DNA of 64,000 nucleotides, from NCBI GenBank assembly GCA_000153445.1, contig CH672397.1:578844-642843 (forward strand), written 5' to 3'. Shown here piece by piece: positions 27,582-36,995 of this stretch (positions within the stretch are counted from its first letter, which is position 1; every line of letters begins with the position of its first letter). The stretch comes from a gamma proteobacterium HTCC2207 (GTDB lineage Bacteria; Pseudomonadota; Gammaproteobacteria; Pseudomonadales; Porticoccaceae). The notes beneath the pieces were generated by a model. It made no database searches. It worked only from the letters and a program-made list of their open reading frames with translations, and was not told the DNA's origin. The position numbers and the translations under genes were made by a program.

Positions 27582-29270
27582 TCAGCTGCCAGCAATACCC
27601 GCTCGCTGTCGCGTTTGCCAGTTTTCATCTATGTACACAGGCACTTCCAAAGAAGACAAAAGCGCTGCACCCTTAACCATATCCGCGCCACGCTCGGCCA
27701 ACATCATGGTCGGGGCATTAAGATTGCCATTGGGGATAGTGGGAAACACAGAGGCGTCGATAACACGCAAGCGTTCAATGCCCTGCACACGCAGCTCTGA
27801 ATCTACCACCGCCATTTCATCGACGCCAATTTTGCAGGTACCACAGGGATGATAGGCGCTGTCCACAGAGGCTCTAACAAAGGCATCGATTTGCTCATCC
27901 GTCTGAACTTTATCAGTCGGTTGAATCACCTCACCGCGAAACTCATCCATAGCGGCTTGTTGCATAATCTCACGGGTTAGATGCACGCAATCACGAAAGC
28001 CTTGGCGATCGGTTTCTGTTTCTAAATAGTTAAACAGTATCTCTGGATGCTCACTCAGATCCCCAGAGCGTGCTCGTACATAACCTCGACTGGTCGGCTT
28101 ATTGTGCCCCACGTGAACCTGAAATCCATGGCCTTTAACCGCAACCGAACCATCATAGGTGATGGCTCCAGGCAAAAAGTGATATTGAATATCTGGGGAT
28201 TTAACCCCAGCTCGAGAGCGAATAAACGCGCAGGCCTCGAAGTGATTGGTACGTCCTAGACCAGTTTTAAACAATAGCCAACGAACGCCAATCAAACCTT
28301 TTTTAAACAGACCCAACTCTGAGTTAAGACTGATCGGCTGCTTGCACCTATATTGAAAATTAAACTCCAAATGATCCTGAAGATTTTCACCTACCCCAGG
28401 CAGCTCATGGCGTAGATCAATGCCCGCCGCCTCTAGCGTTTTGCGTGGACCTATTCCAGACACTTGGAGAAGCTGCGGTGAGCCAATCGCACCGGCGCTG
28501 AGAATCACTTCCTTTTTGGCATTGTAAATCTGGATTTTAGCACCTATTTTGCACTCAATACCGGTGGCTGTTTTGCCCTCAAAGACAACTCGCGTTACCA
28601 GGGCATGCTTAAGAATGGTTAGATTAGAGCGCTTTTTAGCAGCCTTTAAATAGGAGTAGCCAGTGGAGGCACGGATACCGCGATCCACATTCATAAACTT
28701 TTGCCCGAAGCCCTCCTGTCGATAACCATTGTAGTCCTGAGTTTCCCCATAGCCCGCCTCGACTCCTGCATCAATAAACGCACGATACAGTGGGTTGCGC
28801 ATATTGTTGCCGTCACTGATCGCAACAGGGCCCTCATTGCCCGTGTAGTCCGTGTCGCGACACTGATGATGCTCGAATTTCTTAAAGTACGGCAGGCAGT
28901 TTTGATAGTTCCAGCCACTGGCACCCTGCTCTTCCCATTGATCAAAATCTGCCGCATTACCGCGTACATAGACCATGCCATTAATCGACGAGGTGCCACC
29001 GATTACTTTGCCCCGCGGACAGTTCATTCGACGGTTATCTAAATAGGGTTCAGGAGCAGTCTCAAAGCCCCAGTTGTATTTTTTGCTGTTCATGGGAATA
29101 CCCAGCGCCGAGGGCATACGCACAAACACGCTGCCATCACCGCCACCGTATTCAACTAGAAGAACTTCGCAGTTGGGATCCTCACTGAGACGTGAGGCGA
29201 CAATGGCGCCTGCAGAGCCAGCACCCACAACAATATAATCAATATCTTTTTGGTTTTGCATTATGTCCAA
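27582..29270 (-). CDS. GMC-family FAD oxidoreductase (choline/alcohol dehydrogenase like)
   Basis: 562 residues. Dinucleotide-binding motif [17 protein letters not shown] at the N-terminus, GMC signatures [18 protein letters not shown] and [15 protein letters not shown], and the active-site His in [10 protein letters not shown] with a partner in [15 protein letters not shown]. The enzyme family oxidises primary alcohols such as choline, long-chain or polyethylene glycol alcohols. No betB or betI accompanies it, so choline is only one possibility. ATG at 29270 (or 29261) follows the BCCT-like gene by 15 bases, forming a transporter-oxidoreductase operon. Confidence 0.92.
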   Translation of the reverse strand: MDIMQNQKDIDYIVVGAGSAGAIVASRLSEDPNCEVLLVEYGGGDGSVFVRMPSALGIPMNSKKYNWGFETAPEPYLDNRRMNCPRGKVIGGTSSINGMVYVRGNAADFDQWEEQGASGWNYQNCLPYFKKFEHHQCRDTDYTGNEGPVAISDGNNMRNPLYRAFIDAGVEAGYGETQDYNGYRQEGFGQKFMNVDRGIRASTGYSYLKAAKKRSNLTILKHALVTRVVFEGKTATGIECKIGAKIQIYNAKKEVILSAGAIGSPQLLQVSGIGPRKTLEAAGIDLRHELPGVGENLQDHLEFNFQYRCKQPISLNSELGLFKKGLIGVRWLLFKTGLGRTNHFEACAFIRSRAGVKSPDIQYHFLPGAITYDGSVAVKGHGFQVHVGHNKPTSRGYVRARSGDLSEHPEILFNYLETETDRQGFRDCVHLTREIMQQAAMDEFRGEVIQPTDKVQTDEQIDAFVRASVDSAYHPCGTCKIGVDEMAVVDSELRVQGIERLRVIDASVFPTIPNGNLNAPTMMLAERGADMVKGAALLSSLEVPVYIDENWQTRQRAGIAGS

Positions 29271-29285
29271 TCTCTTAAAACTGAA

Positions 29286-30434
29286 TTAAATAACCTTTTT
29301 CTCGCCAGAAAAACTCTTGCCCAATTCTCTACGACTCTTAAATAGCAATATATAGATCACCAGATACAATCCGATAACAACCATCCCCACCCACTCAATT
29401 TCAAAGGGCGTTAACTGATATAGCAGCACCAATAAGGCGATTAATAACCAATTGCCAATCAGATATTTTACCCGACCGACCTGCTGCACGCCGACGGCTA
29501 AATTATCCGTATACAACCTAATCAATGAATCCAAGGAGTTAATTACAAAGATCACGCCAACAAAAACCATTGCGCCATTGAGCGCCCAACTTACCGAAAT
29601 ACTATTGGCAAAATAATAATAGAGCGTGGTAAACCACAGAGCGATGGCAATGGAGGGAATAACCAACAGTGCCAGCATTAGCTGCCAGACCTTGAGACCG
29701 CCGACAAATCGGGCCACAAACTGGCCAATCATAATACTCCATGCAAACCACCAGAATAGATACCAGCCATGGTAATCACTGACCGGGCTAAGAAAGTGAT
29801 GAAGGTTTTCAAAGTAGCCTGCTATATTCCCCAGAGTGCCAAGATACTCATTTATAGAAGCGCCAGAAGCCAATAGCATGACAATATTAAGTAGCAAAAA
29901 TAGAGCACTGGAAGCGAGACTGAGTATTTTCAGATAGCGAATCTCAGTACTGGACCAAACCGCCATCAAGATAATAAAGCCAACCAAACTGTACTGCTGC
30001 AGTGGCCTTATACCATTGATATAGCTGGGCGCGTAACTGAGAAACAAAAAGGCCGTAAACGCACAGGTGGCAATAATAATAAGATTGTTAATCCAGCGAA
30101 TAGGCCCGAGTTGAAACAGCCCTACCTTCGGCTCAACAATGCAGAAATAAAAGGTCGTCAAAAAATAGAATGCCCATACGAGAAAACCCCAAAAACCAAA
30201 CTCAATGGCCAGTGGGTTGGTAAAGCTATAGGCTTCCTCTGCAGCGTAAATAGGAAATTCGACTAGGGGAAACATAATCAGACCCACATCCAGGCCAGAG
30301 GTGAATAAGATCGCGGAAAAGGCCATTAGGGACAATGGTGTGTCACCCACACAGCGTATATTACGCCACTTTAAGCAGATAAAAACCGACGTCATCAGAG
30401 TAACCGCTATCGCTACCGAAAGTATTTCGACCAT
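29286..30434 (-). CDS. Short, divergent BCCT-like transporter
   Basis: 382 residues with about 10 predicted transmembrane helices. Family relation is seen in FTSGLDVGLIMFPLVEFP, which parallels the BCCT FSAGIGIGLLFxGVAEP element, and in WYLFWWFAWSIMIGQFVARF, which parallels the Trp-rich BCCT signature helix. BCCT proteins carry betaine, choline and carnitine. Full-length members have 12 helices and 500 or more residues, so this one is shortened. The TrpxxTrp-type box is altered. The pairing with a GMC oxidoreductase fits import and oxidation of a quaternary ammonium or alcohol substrate, if it is functional. Confidence 0.7.
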   Translation of the reverse strand: MVEILSVAIAVTLMTSVFICLKWRNIRCVGDTPLSLMAFSAILFTSGLDVGLIMFPLVEFPIYAAEEAYSFTNPLAIEFGFWGFLVWAFYFLTTFYFCIVEPKVGLFQLGPIRWINNLIIIATCAFTAFLFLSYAPSYINGIRPLQQYSLVGFIILMAVWSSTEIRYLKILSLASSALFLLLNIVMLLASGASINEYLGTLGNIAGYFENLHHFLSPVSDYHGWYLFWWFAWSIMIGQFVARFVGGLKVWQLMLALLVIPSIAIALWFTTLYYYFANSISVSWALNGAMVFVGVIFVINSLDSLIRLYTDNLAVGVQQVGRVKYLIGNWLLIALLVLLYQLTPFEIEWVGMVVIGLYLVIYILLFKSRRELGKSFSGEKKVI

Positions 30435-30710
30435 ATCAGTTCACTCCCCAAAAACTAAAACGACTAATTGCCTGAGGCCCTTAGAAGCTGTTCCAGCTGA
30501 GCGGCAACGCCGCCGGAATCGTTATTATTGACTATCTGACTATCGTTCAACCTCACGGAGAAACGGGCAGATCATCATGACAGAAAAGCCCCGCGAAGAG
30601 AATGCAGGCTGTTGCAGCCAATGCCCTGCCCAAAAGGTTGGCGTCACGAATCACATGAAATATACTTATTGGAATAACAATAAAAACAAAATCTCCAAGG
30701 TGGCATCCCC

Positions 30711-31883
30711 ATGTTCCAAGACATTACTCAATCTATCGAAGCCTGCGCCGCTTACTATGGCGACGAAGCCGAGCAAATGAAGCAATACCTTATCCAGGGG
30801 CAAGAGAAAGCCCTAGCTCTACCAAACCGTGGTCCGATTCGCTTTGACGAAAACGGCGATATTCACCCTGATATCCTGAAAACCTATTCAAAATATGGCT
30901 TCTACATTTTTGAGAATGCTCTAGGTGAAGACGAGCTCAATGATTTGAAAAACGACCTAGAGCAAATGCGCGAAAACTTTCCCACTGAGATGGGTGCAAC
31001 TCTAGACGCTAGAGGAAGACCCGCACTGGGTTCTGATAGAGAAGGTTTTGCATTGCAATGGGCAAAGCCACTCTCAGATCCACTGGGTGGTACCGCGATG
31101 CTTAATGGCCGTCATCAGGTGAAATTATTTGAACCAAAGCCCGGCGAAGGTGCCCCACAGGCAACGCCCCTGTACCTGGGTGGCTCACTGCAATATTCAG
31201 ATGCCTGCCTGCGGACCTATGCCCATCCCGGCCTTTTAAAGATGGCCGAAGCAGTTAACGGCAAGGACTTTGTACCCTTTCACGAGGGTTTGTTTATCAA
31301 AGACGCAGGGCTTGGCGCATCAGTTTCCTGGCATCAGGATGGCGACACCCACTGGGACAGCCCGGTCTTTGACGAGAATATTCATGGCTTTAACTTTATG
31401 GGCCAAGTCTACGGCAGTACCGCAGTCAACGGCGTCTGGGTTGTCCCCGGTAGTCACAAGAACAGCAGAGTGAATATTGTCGATCTGGTTTCCAAAGCAG
31501 GCACCGAGCGTCTGCCAGAAGCCATACCGATTATTTGCAACCCAGGTGATGTGGTTATCAATAGCCGCCAAATACTCCATGGATCCTTCGCCAATACCGG
31601 CCTGGAAAAAAGGGTGACGGTCAACTTTGGTTTCCACCCAATGGCATCAGTGCTGAATGTGCGTGGTGCTGGCCTCCATGCCGAAGCCGCAACCTTTGAT
31701 GAAGCCTTTATCAAACACCGTTCCAGATTGATTGGTATAGCCATTGCCGCGCGCAAGCAGAGATTTCCCGATGAACTGCCCTACGCCTATTTGCCAATCG
31801 CCAATGACCCTGAAAAGCCGGTATGGAATCAAGAGGTTAAAGAGTCGCTTAAAAACTACAACCTTATGGACTTAAGTATTTGA
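30711..31883 (+). CDS. Phytanoyl-CoA dioxygenase (PhyH) family protein
   Basis: 390 residues. Fe(II)/2-oxoglutarate oxygenase with the facial triad: HxD in WHQDGDTHW (about residue 206) and the distal His in QILHGSFANTG (about residue 289), followed by the 2-oxoglutarate-binding Arg in KRVTVNFGFH. PhyH enzymes hydroxylate acyl-CoAs, ectoine and many secondary metabolites. The ATG at 30711 is preceded by AAGGTGGC. A 276-base gap separates it from the divergent BCCT-like gene; apart from possible promoters I see nothing firm there. It is convergent with the ADP-ribosylglycohydrolase-like gene. Confidence 0.9.
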   Translation: MFQDITQSIEACAAYYGDEAEQMKQYLIQGQEKALALPNRGPIRFDENGDIHPDILKTYSKYGFYIFENALGEDELNDLKNDLEQMRENFPTEMGATLDARGRPALGSDREGFALQWAKPLSDPLGGTAMLNGRHQVKLFEPKPGEGAPQATPLYLGGSLQYSDACLRTYAHPGLLKMAEAVNGKDFVPFHEGLFIKDAGLGASVSWHQDGDTHWDSPVFDENIHGFNFMGQVYGSTAVNGVWVVPGSHKNSRVNIVDLVSKAGTERLPEAIPIICNPGDVVINSRQILHGSFANTGLEKRVTVNFGFHPMASVLNVRGAGLHAEAATFDEAFIKHRSRLIGIAIAARKQRFPDELPYAYLPIANDPEKPVWNQEVKESLKNYNLMDLSI

Positions 31884-31953
31884 GTTGCGGCAGCGGTTCA
31901 TTTTAGAGCGCAGAGACCAATCGAATCCCTTTTAAACTCTTTTAAAGGAAAAT

Positions 31954-33312
31954 TTAAAGAGGAATGATCCATCGATTGGTTTCTGTATTCACGGTTCCCT
32001 GCATCAACTCCACCACCACTCTGTCGATCGTTCGCAAATCTCGAGCGGCCATATTGGCAAAGGTATCCTCACCCAATTGATTCGGACTCTGATCGGGAAA
32101 ATTCCGTCGCGTTCGATGAATTGAATAAGTGTTCGAAAGGTTAGTCTGGTTAAAGGCTGTCTCTACCCCCTGCTTGCCAAGCATAAAGCCGAGCAAGCCA
32201 CCCCAGGTGGCTGTGGGATTGTCCGAATCCCAACCCGCCAAGGCACCAATCTGCACTGTACGCTTAATATCCCCTTCACCGTAAAACAGACTGACTAAAC
32301 TGGCGGCAAAATTAATCCCCGCATCAAAGGGCTGATGATAGGTATAGCCGTCCATTGCAGACAGCTGATAGCGTTGATACACAGCATCTCTGGTACTTTC
32401 CCAGTCATCTTTGTCAGGGTTATTTAAATACTGATTTTTGACAAACTCATATATTTTTGCCGCGCTTGAATCGGTGGGGAGCTGCCCTTTTGCCTGTTCA
32501 GCCAGCCACTGTGTCTGCCGTTTTAGACTGATTGAAGAATCCACTCTGGACGCTAATGCGTGCATAGCCACATAAAACTGCGAGATCCACTGAGCGTCCA
32601 AAGTAGCCGTGGTGCGAATTGGCAAAAGAGCAATATCCACCGCAATATCGGCACGTGCTGGCGCTAAAAGACCAAATAACTCTGTAGTGAGCTGTGCATC
32701 GATCATTAAAGAGTTTGAATTGTTAGCCGGGTCGCTGGTCTCCGGCGGGCTCATGCCCTGCTCCATTAAGATCCGAGCCCGTTCATTAGAAACCCACAAA
32801 AAATTCTCTTTCTGCGGTTTGGAGTCAGGGAATTTTTGAAACAGCGGTGCATCGGTCTCAGAGTAAATATGCTTAAGCCAACCATTGCGTATTTGCTCTG
32901 CACTAAGCTTGCTGACTCGGTGCTGATCATGCAAAAACGAGTAAATATATTCGATATCAGTGTCGTCATCAGAGCCCCAAGGTTGGCCCTGCTCCTGAAA
33001 ATAAAACTTTATATGGCTAGCATGGGGAACATATTCTCCCCACATCGCTTTTAGATCAGGCTTACCCCAATCGTCATCGGTGTAAAATGGCATGGTCTCC
33101 GGCGTACCCACTTTGTCCATTTCAGTAATCAGGCCAGTCCAGTTGGCGATATTTTGGCCCAACCAAAAGCCCTGCAGCTTTTCACTGTACTCAGCACGTG
33201 AAATAGACATTACCGGTCGATCCTTGTCAGCCGATGGGGTCGATTGAGAGCAACCGACTAGGCTGATAAGAATAGTCAGAAGTGACATTTTGCAAAGGCG
33301 GGAGAAGCGCAT
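31954..33312 (-). CDS. ADP-ribosylglycohydrolase-like lipoprotein
   Basis: 452 residues with a lipoprotein signal (lipobox LVGCS, Cys about residue 21). The ARH-type fold is suggested by the N-terminal GFWLGQNIANWTG, the acidic metal cluster WGSDDDTDIEYIY, and GWDSDNPTATWGGLLGFMLG near residue 365, where the two Asp normally bind Mg2+. Cytosolic ARH enzymes remove ADP-ribose from proteins. Exported versions are common in marine bacteria near sugar or nucleoside catabolism genes, and their substrates are not settled. ATG at 33312; no clear operon partner. Confidence 0.82.
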   Translation of the reverse strand: MRFSRLCKMSLLTILISLVGCSQSTPSADKDRPVMSISRAEYSEKLQGFWLGQNIANWTGLITEMDKVGTPETMPFYTDDDWGKPDLKAMWGEYVPHASHIKFYFQEQGQPWGSDDDTDIEYIYSFLHDQHRVSKLSAEQIRNGWLKHIYSETDAPLFQKFPDSKPQKENFLWVSNERARILMEQGMSPPETSDPANNSNSLMIDAQLTTELFGLLAPARADIAVDIALLPIRTTATLDAQWISQFYVAMHALASRVDSSISLKRQTQWLAEQAKGQLPTDSSAAKIYEFVKNQYLNNPDKDDWESTRDAVYQRYQLSAMDGYTYHQPFDAGINFAASLVSLFYGEGDIKRTVQIGALAGWDSDNPTATWGGLLGFMLGKQGVETAFNQTNLSNTYSIHRTRRNFPDQSPNQLGEDTFANMAARDLRTIDRVVVELMQGTVNTETNRWIIPL

Positions 33313-33465
33313 AGGGCAAACTTATAGTTATTTTAGTGGGGCTTTGACGCAATTATAGAGGGTTCTGTATAACCAATAAAAGCATAAACCACTTTCGCTT
33401 TATCAGCTCAAAGTAGGGTTTAAAAAGCCTGCCAGACCAGCGCCATGCAGGTCTACCCCCACCCT

Positions 33466-33482
33466 GCCCAACCAGGTTGGGC
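33466..33482. promoter_or_regulatory. Perfect inverted repeat upstream of the FadL-type gene
   Basis: GCCCAACC-A-GGTTGGGC, an eight-base perfect inverted repeat in the 371-base gap before the FadL-type gene. A second hairpin, TTTCGC/GCGAAA, lies at about 33582-33599. Neither has a T-tract. They may be operator or leader structures; nothing else is recognisable in this gap. Confidence 0.4.
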
Positions 33483-33683
33483 TCCTGTCATTAGCGAGTG
33501 TTGTTGAGCAGCCAATTAGTGTCGCATTAAAATACTATCAATTGGACAATATAACTTTAGTGTAGTAACTTCATCCTCAGGGTTTCGCGGGTGGCGAAAG
33601 ACCGACAAAATAATAATAAATAGGACATGCGGGCCCCAGTTTAGTCAGCAGGCTAAAATAAGACTGGCCGCTATAAATATAAA

Positions 33684-35027
33684 ATGAATAATAATGATCC
33701 TAAAGCGACACAAACGTCTTCACAGATATGGCGACCTGCATCTACGGTATTGACTGTGCTTGGATTAACCTTGGCATATCAAACGGTCTTTGCCTTACCC
33801 GTGGGTGCCAATATGGCTATATCCATGAAACCCGCCTCCGGTGGGATGTCGGGGGCCGCATTTACTTTGCCGCAAGAAGTCTCAGCAGCTGTTTTCGGCA
33901 ACCCCGCGACGCTTACTCAATTTTCGGGTACGCAATTTGGTTTAGGTGCATCCATATTAAAAATTGAACTTGAGAATACGCAAACTGGCGCAGGCGGAAC
34001 CAATGTGTCTGACAGTATCGCCGATAATTATGTTATTCCAGACTTTGGGTTTTCCAACCAAATCGGAGAAGGCTGGGTTATAGGTGCCGGCGTTCAGGTG
34101 GATGCTGGACTGGGTGCAGATTTTCGTGACGACCCGGTCCGGGTGGGGGCACTTGCCGGAACTGAACTCCCATTTACATCGGAATTGCTCTCGTTTAATG
34201 CCAACTTATCGATTGCAAAACAGATTACACCTTCAACATCCATTGGGGCGGCAGCGACGGTAGGCTTTGGTCTGCTGCAACTGGGCACCACTGGCGAATC
34301 AGGACCAGACATACCTACGGGGCAGTTTGGTGGAACCACGGCCAGTGTGCATGACACTGGAGCTCGCTTTTCACTGGGAATAACGCAACAGGTCTCAGAA
34401 ACTATTGTTCTGAGTGCTCTCTATAAAAGTAAGCTTAAATACGAGTTTGAAGATGTTACCTTTACCACTGTCGCACCGGAGGGATTCCAGACATTAACGG
34501 TGGAACAGCCAGCTGAATATGTGCTCGGAGCAGCTATGCACTTGAGTCCTTTATGGTTGGTTGAGATAGATATCCAGCGCAATTTATGGGGAGACGCCAG
34601 TACCTATCAGGATATCTATGAGGATCAGACGATATTTATGCTCGGCACTCAATATACGCTGGGCGACTGGCGCTTTCGGCTTGGCTACAGTCATCAATCA
34701 GATCAGTTCAGGGAAGAGCCCAATAACAGTATAAATTCGCTCCATGGACTCGGCAGCATACCCCTGCCGTTCGTCGGCAACGACCTTATAAAGATCGTTC
34801 AAACCGCATCAGCGCCAGTTGTCAGCAGTGATAGTCTGTCCCTAGGTATTGGCTACAATATTAGCTCCTCGGCCCGCATTGACACTTTTGCCGCTTATTC
34901 CTTCGAGGAAAGTCTCACTAGAGATACGCCCAATGTTGACGCGGCTCTGGGATTGCCTGTGAGCTCATCCTATCGCGCAGACGTGGCTTTATGGGCGGTT
35001 GGTGTGGGAGTTAGCTTCACATTTTGA
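33684..35027 (+). CDS. FadL/OmpP1-type outer-membrane hydrophobe transporter
   Basis: 447 residues. N-terminal signal peptide about 1-38 (core VLTVLGLTLAYQTVFA), then the FadL-like hatch region MKPASGGMSGAAFTLPQEVSAAVFGNPATLTQF with the NPA motif, followed by barrel strands and a final WAVGVGVSFTF ending in Phe. FadL proteins let long-chain fatty acids or aromatic hydrocarbons cross the outer membrane. There is no evident Shine-Dalgarno; the ATG at 33684 gives the best signal peptide. It stands alone between a minus-strand lipoprotein gene and the tRNA-Leu region. Confidence 0.87.
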   Translation: MNNNDPKATQTSSQIWRPASTVLTVLGLTLAYQTVFALPVGANMAISMKPASGGMSGAAFTLPQEVSAAVFGNPATLTQFSGTQFGLGASILKIELENTQTGAGGTNVSDSIADNYVIPDFGFSNQIGEGWVIGAGVQVDAGLGADFRDDPVRVGALAGTELPFTSELLSFNANLSIAKQITPSTSIGAAATVGFGLLQLGTTGESGPDIPTGQFGGTTASVHDTGARFSLGITQQVSETIVLSALYKSKLKYEFEDVTFTTVAPEGFQTLTVEQPAEYVLGAAMHLSPLWLVEIDIQRNLWGDASTYQDIYEDQTIFMLGTQYTLGDWRFRLGYSHQSDQFREEPNNSINSLHGLGSIPLPFVGNDLIKIVQTASAPVVSSDSLSLGIGYNISSSARIDTFAAYSFEESLTRDTPNVDAALGLPVSSSYRADVALWAVGVGVSFTF

Positions 35028-35127
35028 TGAGCTGTAAGGGTAATCCCCGCTTTACCAGCTAAGACTTCTGCTGTGAGGAAGACACTTCAAATTAAGCAGT
35101 GCATGACGTTGAGAATCGTTAAGGGAA

Positions 35128-35214
35128 TGGTGCCCGGGGCCGGACTTGAACCGGCACGGTGTTGCCACCGACGGATTTTAAGTCCGTTGCGTCTACCAAT
35201 TTCGCCACCCGGGC
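35128..35214 (-). tRNA. tRNA-Leu (anticodon UAA)
   Basis: 87 bases including an encoded CCA. Acceptor GCCCGGG pairs with CCCGGGC; D-arm GGCGAAATTGGTAGACGC; anticodon loop ACTTAAAATCC gives UAA; a long variable arm and T-arm GGTTCAAGTCC complete a class II tRNA. Reads UUA and, by wobble, UUG codons. Confidence 0.97.
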
Positions 35215-35386
35215 ATATTACTAGGTGGGCTTTGAACCATCTTTGTCGACTGATAGTTCTGCCAGTCTTTCAGACTGGTGTTGCGGTCGCTACCGGCGTC
35301 CTGCCTCACGCGACACTCGAGCATCCTGCTCATCGTCTACCAATTTCGCCACCCGGCCTACTAATAGGTGGGCTTTAAACCATCTT
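35191..35386 (-). repeat. Duplicated 5' portion of tRNA-Leu plus upstream flank
   Basis: About 52 bases at 35191-35243 (first 24 bases of tRNA-Leu plus upstream flank) recur at 35335-35386 with few differences, 144 bases apart. The second copy lacks the anticodon and T-arm of a tRNA: the sequence after GGTAGAC is unrelated and no acceptor 3' strand is found. It is therefore a tRNA pseudogene or partial duplication that carries a copy of the presumed promoter region. Confidence 0.8.
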
Positions 35387-35538
35387 GCCTATTGATGGAT
35401 TGGCCAAGCGTAAAAACTGACCTATATGAACGATCAGACATACGATCGCCGCTGGCTAAGCGGGCGAAAGTATACCTGATCAAAATCTCAAATGGGAAAC
35501 AATAACGCGCTTTTTGGGGCTTTTTTAACCCGCTAGTT

Positions 35539-36030
35539 TTAAGCGTTGGCGCTGGACCTGCGTAACCAAATTGCTTGAGCAATGACTCCCACCACATAGG
35601 TCGCCGCAAATGCCATATAGAAGCCTAGCAGCAAGGGATCTGCGACATCAGTTACCACGGGATCGTTAACTGGCAGGCGTCTTAAACCATCGGTGATTGC
35701 TGGGATCATATGGAAAAGGAAGGTGGCTGAATAACTGGCGGCCTGCAAATAAGGTGATAGACCTCCGACAATCCGCTTTTTCTCCGCAAGCCAACCCACA
35801 ACTACAGCCAACAATGTGGCGATCGCCAGCAAATGGGCGATATTAAAGCCGCCATTTTGAAAAATGGTCAGTGCGGAAATAGCTGTTATTAGAGTGGCGA
35901 TAAGGTAGATCTGGCCAGACCTAGTTGTCGACTTGATAATTTTGTACTTGGCGATGGTGTAGATGACGGTACCAATGGACAGTATGCCCAAAATTGTATG
36001 GAACCAGCCTACTAGAGTGATTTCTGCCAT
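35539..36030 (-). CDS. Small four- to five-helix membrane protein (possibly DUF2306-like)
   Basis: 163 residues from the ATG at 36030 (MAEITLVGWFHTILG). The frame stays open further upstream, but that part reads through the tRNA-Cys gene and is not coding. Helices: about 8-25, 40-60, 64-80, 96-112 and 135-153. GWFHTILGILSIGT and GGFNIAHLLAIATLL have the His-containing helix pattern seen in small predicted membrane proteins such as DUF2306; I am not certain of the family. No operon partner. The 150 bases below it, toward the tRNA-Leu duplication, show nothing clear. Confidence 0.65.
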   Translation of the reverse strand: MAEITLVGWFHTILGILSIGTVIYTIAKYKIIKSTTRSGQIYLIATLITAISALTIFQNGGFNIAHLLAIATLLAVVVGWLAEKKRIVGGLSPYLQAASYSATFLFHMIPAITDGLRRLPVNDPVVTDVADPLLLGFYMAFAATYVVGVIAQAIWLRRSSANA

Positions 36031-36158
36031 GGGTATGCTCTCTTCTTTTTTATTATAAGTTTTATATATAAAACGCGGATGATAACAGATGCACTTGGGG
36101 TTATAAACGCAACTGGGGTTACTGGGAAATATTTTTTGGGATTTGGGGGGCTGGAGAA

Positions 36159-36232
36159 TGGAGGCGCCGGTCGGAATCGAACCGACGATCGCGGAGTTGC
36201 AGTCCACTGCATTACCACTTTGCTACGGCGCC
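36159..36232 (-). tRNA. tRNA-Cys (anticodon GCA)
   Basis: 74 bases with encoded CCA. Acceptor GGCGCCG with 3' partner CGGCGCC, D-arm AGCAAAGTGGTAATGC, anticodon loop in GGACTGCAACTCC (GCA), T-arm GGTTCGATTCC. It lies about 130 bases downstream of pgsA on the same strand, as in many gammaproteobacteria where tRNA genes follow pgsA. Confidence 0.98.
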
Positions 36233-36362
36233 TTGAAACTTTCTCTTTAATACTTACTTAAACACTTTCTTTTCTAACTCAAGAGCACGAAAATCGCGAT
36301 GCTCCGGAAGGCCGCTATTCTAGGCATTACCAGCAATAAATCAACTGATTATCGCGCTGATC

Positions 36363-36926
36363 TCACTTACTTGGAGTTGAGCCACTCAATTGCGGCCAGG
36401 CAGCGCGCAGATAGTGGACCATTGACCAGAGAGTTAGCGCGGCAGCGATATAAATTGCGATAAACCCGAGGTTGGTGAGCAGTTCATTTTCTGGTTTGGC
36501 GGCGAGCAATACCGCGATGGCAACCATCTGCACCCAGGTCTTCACTTTGCCAATCATAGCGACGGCAACAGTACCGCTGTAGCCCATCTCGGCCATCCAC
36601 TCCCGCAGTGCGGAAATAACGATTTCACGGCCGATAATGATAATCGATGCAATTGAAAATAAGGGGCTGGAATGCACTTCGAGCAGCATCACCATAGCCG
36701 CAACCACAATCAGTTTGTCGGCAACGGGATCCAAGAAAGCACCAAAGGGCGTTACCTGGTCGTACTTACGAGCCATATAACCGTCTACCCAATCAGTCGC
36801 TGCGGCCAGACCAAACACGGCGGCGGCAATCAGGTTATGCCACTCCCATGAGGTGTAGTATATGGCGATGAACACCGGTATTAAGCCAATGCGCAGCAGG
36901 GTTAGGATATTGGGCAAATTCCACAT
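36363..36926 (-). CDS. pgsA: CDP-diacylglycerol-glycerol-3-phosphate 3-phosphatidyltransferase
   Basis: 187 residues, integral membrane enzyme making phosphatidylglycerol phosphate, the committed step for PG and cardiolipin. The CDP-alcohol phosphotransferase motif is complete: DGYMARKYDQVTPFGAFLDPVADK (D-G-x2-A-R-x8-G-x3-D-x3-D). Start MWNLPNILTLLRI is the standard N-terminus. It lies directly downstream of uvrC (69 bases), the usual gammaproteobacterial order, and upstream of tRNA-Cys. Confidence 0.97.
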   Translation of the reverse strand: MWNLPNILTLLRIGLIPVFIAIYYTSWEWHNLIAAAVFGLAAATDWVDGYMARKYDQVTPFGAFLDPVADKLIVVAAMVMLLEVHSSPLFSIASIIIIGREIVISALREWMAEMGYSGTVAVAMIGKVKTWVQMVAIAVLLAAKPENELLTNLGFIAIYIAAALTLWSMVHYLRAAWPQLSGSTPSK

Positions 36927-36995
36927 GTAATTGTCTTCTTTTGGCGGTAATGGGTTCGCGGCTTGATAGTCTTGATGGTGCGGCGAATCTAAAAG

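Noticed and set aside
30577..30780. 67-codon frame with a Cys-rich start (GCCSQCPAQ) before the PhyH gene
   Set aside because: It overlaps the start of the PhyH gene out of frame, has no clear ribosome site and no recognisable family; coding status unsupported.
35073..35378. 101-codon plus-strand reading frame
   Set aside because: It is the complement of tRNA-Leu and its partial duplicate; repeated PISPPG comes from the tRNA sequence.
35191..35386. Integration (att) site at tRNA-Leu
   Set aside because: The duplicated segment is the 5' end of the tRNA, whereas integrases normally recreate the 3' end, and there is no integrase or foreign segment between copies.
36031..36207. Upstream extension of the small membrane protein
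   Set aside because: It reads through tRNA-Cys; the ATG at 36030 starts a normal first helix.
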